Made by a program: the position numbers and the translations under genes
Notes under the pieces: generated by a model
The model's database searches: none
What the model was told of the DNA's origin: nothing
What the model saw: the letters and a program-made list of their open reading frames with translations, nothing else
Shown: positions 9,076 to 16,337 of the stretch, piece by piece
How the letters are laid out: each line of letters opens with the position of its first letter
How positions within the stretch are numbered: position 1 is the stretch's first letter
Assembly: GCA_900545905.1 (NCBI GenBank)
Contig: URBA01000008.1
Coordinates: 1 to 19,750, forward strand
Reading direction: 5' to 3'
Length of the DNA stretch: 19,750 bases
Origin: an uncultured Collinsella sp.
Lineage (GTDB): Bacteria > Actinomycetota > Coriobacteriia > Coriobacteriales > Coriobacteriaceae

Positions 9076-9945
9076 TTACTCGCCACGGACCAGACGGTCA
9101 AAGGCAACGACGGTAATGGTGTCGCCGAGCTCCTTGGAGACCTGCTCAGCGTACTTCTTGATGGTGAGGGAGCTGTCCTTGATGAACTCCTGCTCGGTGA
9201 GCACGGACTGCTTGTAGAACTTCTCCAGACGGCCGACAGCCATCTTCTCCTGAATGGCCTCGGGCTTGCCGGACTCGGCAGCCTGAGCCATGTAGATCTG
9301 CTTCTCGTGCTCGACGGTCTCGGCCGGAACCTGATCGCGGATAGCGCAGATCGGGGCGACGGCGGCAACCTGAAGGGCAACGTCGTGAGCGAAGGTCTTG
9401 AAGGACTCAGCCTGAGCGGTCTCGGCCTTCTCGAAGGCGAACTCGACGAGGACGCCGATCTTACCACCCATGTGGATGTAAGAAGCGAGCGCGCCGTTCT
9501 CAGCCTTGCGAGCAGCGAAGCGGGAGATCTTCATGTTCTCGCCCATGATGTGAATCATCTCGGTGAGCTCGGAGGAAACGGTCTCCTCGCCCATCGGCTT
9601 CTCGAGCAGAGCGTCGACGTCAGCAGGCTCGGTGGTAGCGACAACCTCAGCGACCTTGGAAGCAAAGCCGGTGAACTTGGCGTTGGAGCCAACGAAGTCG
9701 GTCTCGCAGGAGAGCTCGAGCAGAGCGCCGGTCTTGCCATCCTCGGAGACGAACGCGGCGACAGCGCCCTCGTTGGTCTCACGGCCAGCCTTCTTGGCAG
9801 CCTTGGCGAGGCCGTTCTTACGCAGAACGTCGACAGCGGCGTCCATGTCGCCGTCAGCCTCGACGAGAGCCTTCTTGCACTCCATCATCGGGGAGTCGGT
9901 CATCTCGCGGAGCTGCTTGACCATAGCGGCGGTAATCTGGGCCAT
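9076..9945 (-). CDS. tsf: Translation elongation factor Ts
   Basis: EF-Ts is the nucleotide-exchange factor that reloads EF-Tu with GTP. The 289-aa protein begins MAQITAAMVKQLRE, then TDSPMMECKKAL at 16-27 in the N-terminal UBA-like domain, and SCETDFV at 79-85 at the start of the EF-Tu-contacting core. The core has two subdomains and the C-terminus is intact. The frame is open to a TTG at 9960, but that codon lies upstream of the AAAGGA binding site; ATG at 9945 is seven nt from it and gives the family N-terminus. It sits 45 nt downstream of rpsB, the usual partner, and is followed by a terminator. Confidence 0.98.
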   Translation of the reverse strand: MAQITAAMVKQLREMTDSPMMECKKALVEADGDMDAAVDVLRKNGLAKAAKKAGRETNEGAVAAFVSEDGKTGALLELSCETDFVGSNAKFTGFASKVAEVVATTEPADVDALLEKPMGEETVSSELTEMIHIMGENMKISRFAARKAENGALASYIHMGGKIGVLVEFAFEKAETAQAESFKTFAHDVALQVAAVAPICAIRDQVPAETVEHEKQIYMAQAAESGKPEAIQEKMAVGRLEKFYKQSVLTEQEFIKDSSLTIKKYAEQVSKELGDTITVVAFDRLVRGE

Positions 9946-9990
9946 TGTGGTTCCTTTCAAAGAGATGAAAAAGAATTAACTAAGACTGAT

Positions 9991-10719
9991 TTACTCGGCC
10001 TTGGGCTCAGCGGCCATCTCGGCCTCGGAGACCTGCTCCTTGCCGGAGCCAGCGAGGCAGGCGTCAGCCATGAGCTCGCACATAAGGGTGACAGCGGAGA
10101 TAGCGTCATCGTTGCAGGGGATGCCGTACTCGACCTCGTCGGGATCGGAGTTGGTGTCGATCAGAGCGACGACGGGGATGTTCAGGCGCTGAGCCTCCTT
10201 GATGGCGTTCTCCTCGCGCTTGGTGTCGATGACGAAGAGAGCCTGGGGCAGACCCTTCATGTCGCGGGCGCCACCGAGGTTGGTCTGGAGCTTGGTGAGC
10301 TCCTTGCCGAGCACAGCCTGCTCCTTCTTGGGCAGAACAGCCATGCGGCCGTCCTCGACCATGGCCTCGAGCTCCTCCATGCGGTTGATGCGGGAGCGGA
10401 TGGTGACGAAGTTGGTCAGCATACCGCCGAGCCAACGCTGGTTGATGTAAGGCATGTTGGCGCGCTCAGCAGCGTTCTTGACGGCCTCCTGAGCCTGCTT
10501 CTTGGTGCCGACGAACAGCACGTTGCCACCCTTGGCGACGTTCTTGACGAAGGTGTAGGCCTGATCGGCGTCGAGGATGGTCTGCTTGAGGTCAAGGATA
10601 TAGATGCCGTTGCGCTCACCGAAGATGAACGGCTTCATCTTGGGGTTCCAGCGGCGGGTCTGGTGACCGAAGTGGCAGCCGGCCTCGAGCAGGGTGCGGA
10701 TATTAATCTTGGTAGCCAT
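9991..10719 (-). CDS. rpsB: 30S ribosomal protein S2
   Basis: S2 binds the 30S subunit between head and body and is needed late in small-subunit assembly. The 242-aa protein has the canonical start MATKINIRTLLEAGCHFGHQ, the blocks FGERNGIYILDLKQT, FVGTKKQAQEAV and NQRWLGGMLTNF, and LFVIDTKREENAIKEAQRLN with PVVALIDTNSDP near the C-terminus. The final 15 residues are an Ala/Glu-rich acidic tail. ATG at 10719 is preceded by AGGAGG at a normal distance. It has its own promoter (10861-10889) and a leader of about 135 nt, which suggests autogenous control of the kind common for ribosomal protein operons; this is inference. Confidence 0.99.
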   Translation of the reverse strand: MATKINIRTLLEAGCHFGHQTRRWNPKMKPFIFGERNGIYILDLKQTILDADQAYTFVKNVAKGGNVLFVGTKKQAQEAVKNAAERANMPYINQRWLGGMLTNFVTIRSRINRMEELEAMVEDGRMAVLPKKEQAVLGKELTKLQTNLGGARDMKGLPQALFVIDTKREENAIKEAQRLNIPVVALIDTNSDPDEVEYGIPCNDDAISAVTLMCELMADACLAGSGKEQVSEAEMAAEPKAE

Positions 10720-10854
10720 GTTAAACCTCCTGTGGTTTGCCTCCGCGCGGGGTCATCCTCCAAAACCAACCCGGACATGTGCTACCAAAGCCCGGGCACC
10801 ACGGTATGGAGTAGCCGCGCGTGCGTGATAAAAACATGTTGCCGTGAAGCAACC
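10720..10854 (-). promoter_or_regulatory. Long 5' leader of rpsB
   Basis: The predicted transcript runs about 135 nt before the rpsB ATG. On the - strand it can form GTTGC-TTCACG-GCAAC followed shortly by TTTTT (about 10830-10850). Further on, two mutually exclusive pairings occur around 10770-10802: GTGC with GCAC, or CCCGG with CCGGG. A 38-codon open frame (10837-10721) fills most of it and stops one base before the rpsB start. Long structured leaders are common on ribosomal protein operons, but I do not recognise this as a named RNA family. Confidence 0.4.
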
Positions 10855-10860
10855 CGATGA

Positions 10861-10889
10861 ATGATAGCAGGAATGCTTCTTCCTGCCAA
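10861..10889 (-). promoter_or_regulatory. Sigma-70-type promoter of rpsB-tsf
   Basis: On the - strand, TTGGCA (-35, 10884-10889) is separated by exactly 17 nt from TATCAT (-10, 10861-10866), close to the consensus TTGACA/TATAAT. Transcription would begin at about 10853-10855. It lies in the 219-nt gap after xerC. Confidence 0.8.
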
Positions 10890-10938
10890 CCCGCAATCAA
10901 AACCACACACCTCGATGCGGCGCGGGACGTCCCAGCCA

Positions 10939-11859
10939 CTATTCGCCGCGGGGATGGGCTTGAGCCACGGCACGTTTGAGCCGATCGGGTGTGAGATGCG
11001 TGTAAATCTGCGTCGTGGACAGGCTCGCATGGCCCAGCAGCTCTTGAACCGAGCGCAGGTCCGCACCGCCCTCGAGCAAGTCGGTCGCAAAGGTATGGCG
11101 CATCGCATGCGGGGCGATGTCGGCCGGAATGCCGGCGAGCGTCGCCAGCGTATGGAACCGCCGCCTGAGCATGGCGGCACTCATGCGATTGCCGCGCGCC
11201 GATATAAGCAGCGGATGCGGCCCGGTAGCGGGGTCACGGCGCTTTGCCTGAGCGAGCAACACCGGCCTCCCCTCCTCAATATAGAAACGAGTCACCTCGA
11301 GCGCACGACGATACAGGGGGACGATACGTTCTTTGCTCCCCTTGCCCCACAGACGCAGCGTGCGTTCGGACCAAGCGATGGACTCCACATTGAGTGCTGC
11401 GAGCTCAGAGATACGGGCGCCAGATGCATAGAGCAACTCGAGCATTGCCGCATCGCGCAGTCCCGCGGGCGTCGAGGTATCAGGCGTCTTGAGCAGTGCC
11501 TCGACCTGCTGAGTCGTAAGGACGCCCGGCAGGTCGCGCGGCAGCTTGGGCGATGCGATAGCCGAGACCGCATCACCCTCGACAATCCCCTCGGCAGCCA
11601 TCCACCGATAGAGCGAGCGAATGGAAGACAGATGCGCCGCAAGCGTTCGGGGAGCCACCTGCTCACGCGAAAGCTCGGCAAGATAGCGACGAATGGTGCG
11701 CACGTCGGCAGCGAAAGCATCGATATCCTCGCGCTCGCACCAGGCAGCAAAGCGCTCCAGTCTCGAGCCATAGGCAGTCACCGTGTTGGGAGAAAGTCCC
11801 TCGACACGTGCGATATAGGCGATAAACGAGTCGACGGTGTCGTACAGGTCAAAGGCTAT
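10939..11859 (-). CDS. xerC: Tyrosine recombinase XerC, possible ATA start
   Basis: XerC-type tyrosine recombinases resolve chromosome dimers at dif sites with a partner. All catalytic residues are visible: Arg149 in GARISEL, Lys173 in GKGSKER, His251 and Arg254 in HAMRHTF, His277 in LLGHASL and the nucleophile Tyr286 (numbering from ATA 11859). The frame's first ordinary start is GTG at 11781, but that cuts into the N-terminal core-binding domain; 26 codons upstream encode its first helix (VDSFIAYIARVEGLSPNT), as in homologues. No ATG, GTG or TTG exists in frame before that up to a TGA. ATA at 11859 overlaps the trmFO stop (ATAG) and has GGAGG nine nt upstream; it would give 306 aa, the family length. 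From GTG the product is 280 aa. Position next to trmFO matches codV of Bacillus subtilis, though XerD-like function is possible. Confidence 0.9.
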   Translation of the reverse strand: MAFDLYDTVDSFIAYIARVEGLSPNTVTAYGSRLERFAAWCEREDIDAFAADVRTIRRYLAELSREQVAPRTLAAHLSSIRSLYRWMAAEGIVEGDAVSAIASPKLPRDLPGVLTTQQVEALLKTPDTSTPAGLRDAAMLELLYASGARISELAALNVESIAWSERTLRLWGKGSKERIVPLYRRALEVTRFYIEEGRPVLLAQAKRRDPATGPHPLLISARGNRMSAAMLRRRFHTLATLAGIPADIAPHAMRHTFATDLLEGGADLRSVQELLGHASLSTTQIYTHLTPDRLKRAVAQAHPRGE

Positions 11860-13193
11860 GACCGGTCGCCTCCAAACAAATCGGGGCGAGTGGCCAGATA
11901 GGCATCAAGGGCCTCGAGCGCACGGTCCGCATAGGCCTGGTAGCGGTCGCGCTTGCTGCGGCGCTTACCATCCTCGAGTGGCGGCACCAGGCCAAAGTTG
12001 ACATGCATAGGCTGATAGCCCACGGTGGCAGGATCGGTCGCATAGCCCACGAGCGCACCCAGGGCACCCACACGCGGCAACTCGACGCCCGCGGCACCGA
12101 TAGCCTCGGCATAGGTGTTGAGCGCCGCGAGCAGACCTGTCGCCACGGCTTCCATGTATCCCTCGGTACCGGTGATCTGACCGGCCAGACGCACGCCGGT
12201 ACCGGGCACGGCAAAGGTGCCATCGAGCACGTGCGGGGCGTCGACAAAGGTATTGCGGTGCATGACACCGTAGCGGAAGAACTCAGCGTTCTCCAGGCCC
12301 GGCACCATATGGAAGACGCGCTTCTGCTCGCCAAAGGTCAAGTTGGTCTGGAAGCCCACCAGGTTATAGGCGGTCTTCTCCTTGTTCTCGGCACGCAGCT
12401 GAATCGCCGCCCAGGGGCGACGTCCGGTACGCGGGTCGGTGAGGCCGACGGGCTTCATGGCGCCAAAGCGAATGGCGTCCTTGCCGGTGCGCGCAACTTC
12501 CTCGGCAGGCTGGCAGGCCTGGAACAAATCGCCGCCCTCAAAGTCTTTGAGCACCACGCGGTCGGCCGTGGTAAGCGCCTCGATAAAGGCCTCGTACTCC
12601 TCCTTGTTGAGCGGAGCGTTGAGATAGTCGCCGCTCCCCTGCTCCTCGTAGCGCGACTGCGAGAACAGCACGTCCATATCGAGCGTGGAGGCATCGACGA
12701 TCGGCGCCGCGGCATCGAAGAATGCCAGGGCATCGCCACCGACGAGCTTCATAACCTCTTCGCTCAGCGCCGGTGAACACAGCGGGCCCGCGGCAATGAC
12801 CACGTGACCCTCGGGAATCTGCGTGACCTCGCCGTGCACGACCTCGATATTGGGACGAGCGGCAACCTCGGCCTCGACAAGCTCGGAAAACTTGACGCGG
12901 TCGACCGCCAGGGCACCGCCGGCGGGAACAGCCGCGCGATGGGCGCAATCGAGCAGGACTGAACCCATGCGCTCAAGCTCGGCCTTCAGCAAACCAGCCG
13001 TGGAATCCGGACGGGTCGACTTAAACGAATTGGAGCAGACGAGCTCTGCCAGGTGATCGGTATGATGGGCCGGGGAGCTCACCTGGGGGCGCATCTCGCA
13101 CAGCTTTACGGCAAACCCGCGGTCTGCCAGCTGAATCGCGCATTCCGAACCCGCCAGACCGCCACCGATAACCGTCACCTGATCGAACTGCAT
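11856..13193 (-). CDS. trmFO: Methylenetetrahydrofolate--tRNA-(uracil-5-)-methyltransferase
   Basis: TrmFO makes 5-methyluridine at position 54 in the T-loop of tRNAs, taking the carbon from methylenetetrahydrofolate with FAD. The 445-aa protein starts with the FAD-binding GGGLAGSE at 10-17 and has the two functionally important cysteines at about 53 (ELVCSNSFKS) and 227 (LFQACQPAEEV), matching the Bacillus positions. LVGFQTNLTFGEQKRVF and AGQITGTEGYMEA are other family blocks. ATG at 13193 is nine nt after AAAGG; a TTG at 13199 is too close to it. The gene starts 14 nt after the dprA stop. Many actinobacteria lack this gene, so its presence fits a Coriobacteriia-like host. Confidence 0.97.
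   Translation of the reverse strand: MQFDQVTVIGGGLAGSECAIQLADRGFAVKLCEMRPQVSSPAHHTDHLAELVCSNSFKSTRPDSTAGLLKAELERMGSVLLDCAHRAAVPAGGALAVDRVKFSELVEAEVAARPNIEVVHGEVTQIPEGHVVIAAGPLCSPALSEEVMKLVGGDALAFFDAAAPIVDASTLDMDVLFSQSRYEEQGSGDYLNAPLNKEEYEAFIEALTTADRVVLKDFEGGDLFQACQPAEEVARTGKDAIRFGAMKPVGLTDPRTGRRPWAAIQLRAENKEKTAYNLVGFQTNLTFGEQKRVFHMVPGLENAEFFRYGVMHRNTFVDAPHVLDGTFAVPGTGVRLAGQITGTEGYMEAVATGLLAALNTYAEAIGAAGVELPRVGALGALVGYATDPATVGYQPMHVNFGLVPPLEDGKRRSKRDRYQAYADRALEALDAYLATRPDLFGGDRS
11869..11873 (-). promoter_or_regulatory. Ribosome binding site pointing at an ATA start for xerC
   Basis: GGAGG on the - strand, inside the 3' end of trmFO, lies nine nt upstream of ATA (11859-11857). There is no ATG, GTG or TTG in the xerC frame within reach; the next ordinary start is 78 nt further on. 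This consensus-quality site with correct spacing is the main reason to consider ATA as the real initiation codon. Confidence 0.5.
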
Positions 13194-13207
13194 CTGCAAA
13201 CACCTTT

Positions 13208-14143
13208 CTAATTGACACGTTTTCCATTGTGACCGAAGGGCGTCTGGGCGTGAAGGGCAAACTTGGAGGGCGCATACCTTCCATCCATCATGCGCTCGAT
13301 AAGGCCCTCGAGCTCAAGCGAACCCAAGAGTTTGAGTACGCCGACAGCATCGAGCGAGACGAGCGCCGCGATGTCGTCGACCTTGAGCGGAGAGGCAATG
13401 AGCGCATGCATCACAGTTTGCTGCGTTGGATCCAGGTCGGCAATGCCGGGAGCATCGGGGCGCGAGTAGCGCAGGGTGCCGTAGATGCGTGAGATTGCCA
13501 TCTCGATGGACTCCTCGTCGACAATGCAGCAGGCACCGTTCGCAATGAGGTAATTCGTGCCACGCGACTCGGGCGATAGGATCGACCCCGGCACGGCAAG
13601 AAGTTCGCGCCCCAAATCCATAGCAGCCTCGGCTGTAGAAAACGTCCCAGAAGGCATACCCGCCTCGGATACAAAGAGGGCTTGCGACAGGGCCGCGATT
13701 ACGCGATTGCGGCGCGGAAAGGCGAACTTGCGCGGACCCATGCCCCACGGAGAGATCGACACGACCGCGCCACCCGTATCAAGCGTGCGCGTAATCAGCC
13801 CCGCGCTCGAACGCGGGTAGACCACGTCGGCGCCCGTCCCCAGCACCACAACGTGTTTGCCGCCGGCGTTGACCGCAGCCCAACCCGAGGCCTGGTCACA
13901 ACCGACCGCACCGCCCGAAACTACCGTCACTCCCGCCTCGACCGCAACCTTTGCCGCAAGCTCTGCCACGGCAAGACCATACGGCGAGGCCTTTCGCGCA
14001 CCGATGATGGAGAGCGCGGGCGTCGAAAGCGCCTCGGGGTTGCCGCGCACATAGAGCGTCTGAGGTACATCAGAAAGCTCCAAAACGGTCTCGGGATACA
14101 ACGCGTCACCTGGATGCAGCTCGAAGGTCCCCTCGGCCATCAT
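13208..14143 (-). CDS. dprA: DNA-processing protein DprA
   Basis: DprA binds incoming single-stranded DNA and loads RecA during natural transformation; it is also widespread in bacteria not known to be competent. The 311-aa protein has the Rossmann-like core: IIGARKASPYG, VVSGGAVGCDQAS, VVVLGTGADVVYP, FPRRNRVIAALSQALFVSEA and GRELLAVPGS. A C-terminal winged-helix domain (about 230-300) follows. It lacks the extra N-terminal SAM domain of some homologues. The frame is open to 14299, inside comM, but ATG 14143 overlaps the comM stop (ATGA) and has GGAGG five nt upstream; the ATG at 14140 is an equal alternative. The GCD in place of the common GID in the SGxA loop is slightly unusual. Confidence 0.96.
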   Translation of the reverse strand: MMAEGTFELHPGDALYPETVLELSDVPQTLYVRGNPEALSTPALSIIGARKASPYGLAVAELAAKVAVEAGVTVVSGGAVGCDQASGWAAVNAGGKHVVVLGTGADVVYPRSSAGLITRTLDTGGAVVSISPWGMGPRKFAFPRRNRVIAALSQALFVSEAGMPSGTFSTAEAAMDLGRELLAVPGSILSPESRGTNYLIANGACCIVDEESIEMAISRIYGTLRYSRPDAPGIADLDPTQQTVMHALIASPLKVDDIAALVSLDAVGVLKLLGSLELEGLIERMMDGRYAPSKFALHAQTPFGHNGKRVN

Positions 14144-15663
14144 TGGTCCCTCCTTCCCTGGTACATCGCCGCCTCGAGCACGTGGTCCTGCGTCACTTGT
14201 TCGCTCTCGGCGACATCTGCGATCGTGCGCGCAATGCGAACCAGGCGCACGATGCCGCGCCCTGTGAGATGTGTGCGTTTGGACAGACCGAGCACACACT
14301 TCTCCGCCGCATCATCGAGCTCAAAGGTCGAAACGACGCCGTCAATGGACCGTGTCTCGTCATCCTCGGCCTCGGCATCCGCATCGTCCATACGGGACTC
14401 GCGCCAGGCGCGAAAGGCGCGACCGCGCACAACGTAGTCACGTAACTCGGCCGACGACATACCCTCCGCGCCCTCGATAATCACCTGGGGGTCGGGACGG
14501 GTCACATCGATCATCATGTCGATACGGTCGGCCAAAGGACCGCGCAGCTTTGCCCGATAGCGCTCCACCATCGCCGCCGAGCAGCGACACGGCACCTCGC
14601 GATCGCCCAAAAAGCCGCAGGGGCAGGGATTGCTCGCAGCCAGCAGTTGAAAGCGCGACGGGAAGGTAAAGGCCCCGTCGACGCGTACGATCCTCACATA
14701 GCCACGTTCGATGGGCTGACGCAGCGTCTGCAGCACACCCGTGGGAAACTCGGCAAGCTCGTCCAAAAAGAGCACACCGCCATGAGCAAGGCTGATCTCA
14801 CCCGGGTGCACCGGGCGCCCACCGCCGATAAGGCCTGCGGTCGAAATACTGTGATGGGGACTGCGGAAGGGCCGGTGCCCCGCCAACAAGCCATCAATGT
14901 TCTCACCCAAAACCGAATGGATGCACAGCGCCTCCTGTTGATCCTCAACAGAAAGCTCGGGCAGGATGCCGGTCATACGACGTGCGAGCATCGTCTTGCC
15001 CGATCCCGGGGACCCAATCATGAGCAAGCCGAGTTCTCCTGCCGCCGCAAGCGCCATGCCGCGTTTGGCAACCTCCTGCCCCAGCACGTCGGCATAGTCG
15101 AGCTCGGGCTCAAAGGTCGCCTCAGGCCCTTCAGAATCCAGGTAGTGCCGCGCGGCATCGCCCATACCATGAGCAAGCTGAGACAAATGATCGATAAAGC
15201 CGCAATCCACGCCCGCGAGTGGCACATGCTGGTCTGACCTGCCGGCGATAAAAGACAGCCCCATGTCGCGAGCCAGCAGTTGAAACGCCACCTCGCCCTT
15301 GACGGGAAGCACCGTACCGTCCAAGCCGAGCTCGCCGGCGATAAGGCAGCGATCGAGGTTGTCACGGGGAATCTGACCATCGGCTGCCAGAACCGCGATG
15401 GCGATAGGCAGATCAAAGCCGCTACCGGTCTTGCGAATATCGCCGGGCGCCAGGTTGACCGTAATGCCCGAGCGTGGGATCTCGAACCCGGCGGAGTGCA
15501 TCGCGCAGCGAATACGACCGCGCGACTCCATCACCTCCATACTCGGAATGCCGAGCATTTGGATGCCCGGAACGCCGCCGGCAAGCGAGACCTCGACCGT
15601 GACGGGAATCGCCTCGACGCCGCGGATGCAGGCCGCGTGAACGGCAAACGTCTCGAACGCCAT
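14140..15663 (-). CDS. comM: YifB/ComM family Mg-chelatase-like AAA ATPase
   Basis: ComM-type proteins are hexameric AAA+ helicases; in Vibrio, ComM promotes branch migration during integration of transforming DNA. The 507-aa protein has the usual three parts. The N-terminal ChlI domain (1-185) includes GVPGIQMLGIP and NLAPGDIRKTGSGFDLPIA. The AAA core has Walker A GSPGSGKT at 217-224 and Walker B GGVLFLDE at 295-302. A Cys-rich segment NPCPCG...CRC and a C-terminal helical domain follow. ATG 15663 overlaps the yraN stop (TGATG) and gives the family start MAFETFAVHAACIRG; the 66 codons open upstream lie in yraN and are a shadow. The ribosome binding site is weak, so translation probably depends on coupling to yraN. 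Confidence 0.95.
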   Translation of the reverse strand: MAFETFAVHAACIRGVEAIPVTVEVSLAGGVPGIQMLGIPSMEVMESRGRIRCAMHSAGFEIPRSGITVNLAPGDIRKTGSGFDLPIAIAVLAADGQIPRDNLDRCLIAGELGLDGTVLPVKGEVAFQLLARDMGLSFIAGRSDQHVPLAGVDCGFIDHLSQLAHGMGDAARHYLDSEGPEATFEPELDYADVLGQEVAKRGMALAAAGELGLLMIGSPGSGKTMLARRMTGILPELSVEDQQEALCIHSVLGENIDGLLAGHRPFRSPHHSISTAGLIGGGRPVHPGEISLAHGGVLFLDELAEFPTGVLQTLRQPIERGYVRIVRVDGAFTFPSRFQLLAASNPCPCGFLGDREVPCRCSAAMVERYRAKLRGPLADRIDMMIDVTRPDPQVIIEGAEGMSSAELRDYVVRGRAFRAWRESRMDDADAEAEDDETRSIDGVVSTFELDDAAEKCVLGLSKRTHLTGRGIVRLVRIARTIADVAESEQVTQDHVLEAAMYQGRRDQ

Positions 15664-16148
15664 CACGAAACCTGCCAATCGAACGCGTTGTACTGGTGCT
15701 CGATCTCGGCGATATGCCCGTCGCGGATGGTGACGCCCACGGCATCGAAGCGAATCGCCTTGAGCGGATAATGCTCCATGAGATAGCAACTTGCGATGCG
15801 GCGGTATCGGCGTTGCTTTTGGGCGTCCACGGCCTCCTCGGGAAAGACCCGCGTGTTGCAATCCAGCGCAACGCGTCTGGTCTTGACCTCGGCCATCACC
15901 ACGACATCGTCGAGCTCATCGAGCAGCACCAGATCGGCCTCGCCCTCGGTGCAACGATAACCCTGCTCCAGCAAGGTGTAGCCGCGCTCGTTAAAGTAGT
16001 CGATGGTGATCAGCTCGCCTAGCATGCCCAGCTCGCGGGGACTGAGTCCCTTGATAAACTCGGGCGTCATCGCCCCACAGTCGAGCTCGCCGTTTTCCCA
16101 ACGCTCCTTGAGCTGCTGCGTCTTGCTCTTTTTGCTTGCGGCACTCAT
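15663..16148 (-). CDS. yraN: YraN family protein (UPF0102, endonuclease-like fold)
   Basis: YraN proteins have a restriction-endonuclease-like fold resembling Holliday-junction resolvases; the cellular role is not settled. The core here shows ELITIDYFNERGYTLLEQ, then GEADLV with Asp72 and MAEVKTRR with Glu87 and Lys89, the expected nuclease-type residues. The 161-aa length exceeds the usual 115-125 because of about 40 extra N-terminal residues, rich in Lys, Ser and Gln at first. The frame is open to 16280 but upstream codons run into the rnhB terminator; ATG 16148 has AAAGGAG four to five nt upstream. It is the first gene of a chain yraN-comM-dprA-trmFO-xerC joined by overlaps or very short gaps. 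No clear promoter was found in the 98 nt between the rnhB terminator and the ATG. Confidence 0.92.
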   Translation of the reverse strand: MSAASKKSKTQQLKERWENGELDCGAMTPEFIKGLSPRELGMLGELITIDYFNERGYTLLEQGYRCTEGEADLVLLDELDDVVVMAEVKTRRVALDCNTRVFPEEAVDAQKQRRYRRIASCYLMEHYPLKAIRFDAVGVTIRDGHIAEIEHQYNAFDWQVS

Positions 16149-16246
16149 GGGGTCTCCTTTCCCGCACACTGCATTGCCCCGATGATGAGGGCACCTTTCA
16201 TGCGGGTAAGTACCGGAAGCAAACCAAAAGCTGACCAAATGCCGAC

Positions 16247-16288
16247 AAAAAACGGGCCGTACGCAGCAATGCTGCTGCATACGGCCCG
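16247..16288 (-). terminator. Rho-independent terminator of rnhB
   Basis: A 16-bp stem, CGGGCCGTACGCAGCA (16253-16268) and TGCTGCATACGGCCCG (16273-16288), has one wobble pair and a 4-nt loop. On the - strand it runs into six T residues (complement of 16247-16252). It starts 49 nt after the rnhB stop. Confidence 0.95.
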
Positions 16289-16337
16289 CTACCAGCAGGT
16301 TTATAAAACCACAGAGGTCCCTGTCTCCACAATTGGC

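Noticed and set aside
9307..10860. Longest + strand open frame (517 codons), opposite tsf, rpsB and the rpsB leader
   Set aside because: It is Leu/Gly/Asp/Val-rich, as expected from antisense reading of highly expressed ribosomal genes. It covers three unrelated sense features and has no plausible start signal.
13208..14299. Upstream extension of dprA to 363 codons
   Set aside because: The added residues come from the comM 3' end read in another frame; ATG 14143 has a good ribosome binding site and overlaps the comM stop.
14140..15861. Upstream extension of comM to 573 codons
   Set aside because: The extra 66 residues are Arg/His-rich, lie entirely in yraN in another frame and do not match the family; the conserved N-terminus begins at 15663.
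16165..16246. Possible promoter for yraN
   Set aside because: TTTGGT/TTGGTC and TACTTA hexamers occur but with spacings far from 17 nt. A promoter is expected in this gap, but the sequence does not single one out.
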